The translations under genes and the position numbers were made by a program. This document shows positions 61,501-64,000 of a DNA stretch of 64,000 bases, one piece after another. The stretch's first letter is position 1, and each line of letters opens with the position of its first letter. The notes below the pieces were generated by a model, which ran no database searches, had not been told where the DNA came from, and saw only the letters and a program-made list of their open reading frames with translations. The stretch covers positions 721,290-785,289 of the forward strand of contig NZ_SGIU01000001.1 of NCBI RefSeq assembly GCF_004296335.1, given 5' to 3'. The DNA is from Flagellimonas allohymeniacidonis (GTDB lineage Bacteria > Bacteroidota > Bacteroidia > Flavobacteriales > Flavobacteriaceae).

Positions 61501-61516
61501 TCTTCTTTTGATAGCT

Positions 61517-62548
61517 ATGTTCGAAGTAAATCAACCAATTTGTATTTATATGGAAGGTGCCTTGGACCATGACTCTGGCAAGATGGGTTTTGGTTTGATG
61601 CGATTTTCCAAACACCCTATTGTATGCATTATTGATTCCAAATTTAAAGGCAAAACAGTCCGACAGGCTGTTGGGTTGCCTTATGACATCCCTGTTGTGG
61701 GCTCCATTGAAGAAGCTATTTCCAAAAAGGCTGAGATTATGGTACTTGGCATCGCCCCAAGCGGTGGAAAGTTCCCAGATGTTTGGACCGCTCCGGTTTC
61801 CCGAGCTTTGTCACAAGGGCTTTCCCTAATCAATGGGCTACACGATGATCTCAATGCTCGATTTGGCCATTTATTGAAACAAAATGTTATTTGGGATGTT
61901 CGAAAACCCAAGCCCTCCTACCCCATTGCAACGGGCAAAGCTGCCGATCTGAACAACAAACGGATTCTGATGATAGGCACTGACATGGCCGCTGGTAAAA
62001 TGACTGCTGGGCTGGAGTTGTACAGTGCTTTAAAAAAACAGGGGGTAAACGTTGGTTTTGTACCCACAGGACAAATAGGCATTACCCTTATGGGTAATGG
62101 CATTCCCTTGGATGCTATAAAGGTGGACCAAGCGGCCGGCGCTGTGGAAGAGGCAGTCCTTAAGGAATCGGGCAGGGAAATTGTCATTATCGAAGGACAG
62201 GGGTCTCTGGCACATCCGGGCAGCTCCGCCACCTTACCCCTTATTCGTGGTGCCCAGCCAACAAATTTCATTCTTTGCCATAAGGCTGCCCATGAAAATC
62301 TGCGATATCCGGTTTCCCATATACCCATTCCTCCCTTGAACGAGTTTATCAAACTTAATGAAGCGGTAGCTGAAGTATGCGGTTCCCAAACAAAAGCAAA
62401 GACTCTGGGAGTAGCGCTGAACACTACAGGTTTGGATGAGATAACCGCTAAAGAAAAAGTGGAGGAAGTTGAAAGGGTTACGGGACTTCCTGCCACCGAT
62501 GTTATCCGATTTGGAGTGGAAAAATTGGTCGAAACCATAATTCTTTAA
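61517..62548 (+). CDS. dgcN: DUF1611 P-loop protein, DgcN-like
   Basis: From ATG 61517 the product has 343 residues; starting earlier would overlap the epimerase. The N-terminal region has IYMEGALDHDSGKMGFGLMR and the C-terminal part a P-loop GTDMAAGKMTAG (154-165), the DUF1611 domain plan. Proteins of this family paired with an epimerase have been described as D-glutamate N-acetyltransferases (DgcN). The function here is assigned by that pairing and is tentative. Confidence 0.85.
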   Translation: MFEVNQPICIYMEGALDHDSGKMGFGLMRFSKHPIVCIIDSKFKGKTVRQAVGLPYDIPVVGSIEEAISKKAEIMVLGIAPSGGKFPDVWTAPVSRALSQGLSLINGLHDDLNARFGHLLKQNVIWDVRKPKPSYPIATGKAADLNNKRILMIGTDMAAGKMTAGLELYSALKKQGVNVGFVPTGQIGITLMGNGIPLDAIKVDQAAGAVEEAVLKESGREIVIIEGQGSLAHPGSSATLPLIRGAQPTNFILCHKAAHENLRYPVSHIPIPPLNEFIKLNEAVAEVCGSQTKAKTLGVALNTTGLDEITAKEKVEEVERVTGLPATDVIRFGVEKLVETIIL

Positions 62549-62611
62549 CCAGAGGTTCTTACCTTGTTCATAATAGTCAATTTTACTCACTGATAGCAAA
62601 ATTCAACCATC

Positions 62612-64000
62612 ATGACCGACTTACAAATCGCAAAAAAAACCGCACTTCAGCATATTACGACCATTGCAGAAAAATTCGGAGTCAGCTCAGACCAAATTGA
62701 GATGTATGGCAAGTACAAAGCCAAATTACCCTTGCAGGCCATCGACAAAAAAAAGGCCGCGGAAAGCAACCTGATCCTTGTTTCGGCCATTTCCCCAACG
62801 CCTGCGGGAGAGGGGAAAACAACCATGTCCATTGGCCTGTCCGAAGGCTTGAACCGCTTGAACAAAAAAACAACCGTTGTGTTGAGGGAACCATCTTTAG
62901 GCCCCGTCTTCGGGATTAAAGGAGGTGCCACAGGAGGAGGATATTCCCAAGTGTTACCCATGGAGGATATCAATCTCCATTTTACTGGGGATTTCTCGGC
63001 CATCGAAAAAGCCCATAATCTGCTGGCCGCCCTTATTGATAATAACATTCAAAGCAAAACCAATTCCCTCCGTATTGATGCCAGGACTGTTAGCTGGAAA
63101 CGCGTTGTGGATGTGAACGACCGGGCATTACGTCATGTTATTGTGGGATTGGGAGGAACTACATCAGGAGTACCAAGGGAAACCGGTTTTGATATTACCG
63201 CTGCTTCAGAAATCATGGCCATTCTCTGTCTCGCCGAAAACCTCAGTGACCTCAAGAAGCGCTTGGGGAACATTTTTGTGGGATACACTTACGACAAGGA
63301 ACCCATTTATGCCAAGGACCTAAAAGCCCAAGGGGCCATGACCGCACTGTTGAAAGACGCCATAAAGCCCAATTTAGTGCAAACCATTGAAGGCAATCCG
63401 GCCATTATTCATGGTGGCCCCTTTGCCAACATTGCCCAGGGCACCAATTCTGTAATTGCTACAACTATGGGCATGTCCCATTCAGACTACACCGTAACCG
63501 AAGCTGGTTTTGGTTTTGATCTAGGTGCGGAAAAATTCTTTGATATCAAATGCCAAAGTGCGGGCCTAAAACCAAAAGCGGTTGTACTGACGGCTACGGT
63601 TCGAGCTCTAAAGTATCATGGGGGAGCTGATTTAAAATCCCTTACGGTTCCGAATGCCGAAGCCCTTAAAAAAGGGTTGCCCAATCTGGAAAAGCACCTT
63701 GAGAACATTGCCAAATTCAATATCGTACCTGTGATTGCCATCAATAAGTTTTTGACAGATACCGATGAAGAAATTGAGGTCATTCAAGAATTTGCCCAAT
63801 CCAAAGGGGTGCGGGTTGCCATAGCCGAAGTTTGGGCCAAAGGCGGTGAAGGAGCGTTGGACTTGGCACAGCATGTTATCCAAATCATTGAATCCAAGGC
63901 TTCGGACTTTCAACCACTATACGATTGGAAATCGACGGTAACCGACAAAATTGAGACCATTGCCAAGGAAATTTACGGAGCGGAACATGTGGACTATACC
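62612..64000 (+). CDS. fhs: Formate-tetrahydrofolate ligase, truncated by the window edge
   Basis: 463 residues are visible from ATG 62612 and the frame is open to the end. The ATP-binding P-loop TPAGEGKTT (63-71) and the family signatures VLREPSLGPVFGIKGGATGG and GPFANIAQGTNSVIAT are intact. The enzyme makes 10-formyl-THF from formate, ATP and THF. Full-length homologues have about 555-560 residues, so about 95 are missing. Confidence 0.97.
   Translation, partial: MTDLQIAKKTALQHITTIAEKFGVSSDQIEMYGKYKAKLPLQAIDKKKAAESNLILVSAISPTPAGEGKTTMSIGLSEGLNRLNKKTTVVLREPSLGPVFGIKGGATGGGYSQVLPMEDINLHFTGDFSAIEKAHNLLAALIDNNIQSKTNSLRIDARTVSWKRVVDVNDRALRHVIVGLGGTTSGVPRETGFDITAASEIMAILCLAENLSDLKKRLGNIFVGYTYDKEPIYAKDLKAQGAMTALLKDAIKPNLVQTIEGNPAIIHGGPFANIAQGTNSVIATTMGMSHSDYTVTEAGFGFDLGAEKFFDIKCQSAGLKPKAVVLTATVRALKYHGGADLKSLTVPNAEALKKGLPNLEKHLENIAKFNIVPVIAINKFLTDTDEEIEVIQEFAQSKGVRVAIAEVWAKGGEGALDLAQHVIQIIESKASDFQPLYDWKSTVTDKIETIAKEIYGAEHVDYT

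Noticed and set aside
61918-62538. A long open frame on the minus strand opposite the DUF1611 gene (206 codons)
   Set aside because: It runs antisense within a well-supported P-loop gene, has no domain or signal features and an amino acid composition expected from a complementary frame.
1-64000. tRNA, rRNA, CRISPR arrays, insertion sequences and phage genes
   Set aside because: No tRNA T-loop patterns, repeat-spacer units, transposase or integrase motifs were seen by eye on either strand.

Overview
The window looks like chromosome of a (probably marine) Flavobacteriaceae member, phylum Bacteroidota. The evidence is the gene content: DUF6090 and DUF4251 proteins, OMP_b-brl-type TonB receptors, MG2/TonB-plug proteins, LytTR two-component systems without classical kinase domains, DUF1835, a bacterial SUI1, PKD/LRR lipoproteins, moderate-to-low GC and few strong Shine-Dalgarno sequences. 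No tRNA, rRNA, CRISPR array, insertion sequence or phage gene was recognised. The two window edges cut an LRR lipoprotein (left) and formate-tetrahydrofolate ligase (right).

Layout. 1-26 kb is a mosaic of small transcription units: an LRR/PKD surface lipoprotein; GNAT and AraC genes with an aldo/keto reductase; a secreted two-domain beta-sandwich protein divergent from a membrane-anchored HTH protein; DUF457; an AraC/DJ-1 pair; an SLC12-like transporter; DUF6090; GNAT-YoaP; an S41-TPR protein; a YbdG-type mechanosensitive channel; and a tight permease-pcm pair beside a PQQ-type sugar dehydrogenase and a Tat-exported sugar isomerase-like protein. 26-43 kb is dominated by the cell envelope and signalling: two tandem paralogous MG2/TonB-plug proteins, DUF4251, a LytS/LytTR pair, a TonB-dependent receptor, an MFS pump and Crp-like gene, and then a set transcribed leftwards consisting of a nine-repeat secreted protein, an intact LytS-type kinase, a degenerate kinase-like protein and a LytTR regulator.

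44.9-51.2 kb holds the most interesting locus: seven tightly packed genes (51145 down to 45460) coding for an FAD oxidoreductase, a methyltransferase, a type III polyketide synthase, a FabL-like enoyl reductase, a FabZ-like dehydratase, a ketoacyl synthase and an acyl carrier protein. Together they look like a dedicated fatty-acyl starter supply, a type III PKS and two tailoring enzymes, most simply explained as a phenolic-lipid or alkylpyrone pathway. The first gene begins directly behind the terminator of an upstream OmpA-family gene.

51.2-64 kb contains OmpA and lipocalin-like lipoproteins, a fused E1 alpha/beta 2-oxoacid dehydrogenase, an oxygenase/riboflavin-kinase-like/SUI1 operon behind a 17-bp palindrome, DUF1835 plus nucleoside phosphorylase, a cytosolic periplasmic-binding-protein-like gene, a CheY-like regulator, uracil-DNA glycosylase, a pair resembling the N-acetyl-D-glutamate racemase/D-glutamate N-acetyltransferase genes, and fhs.
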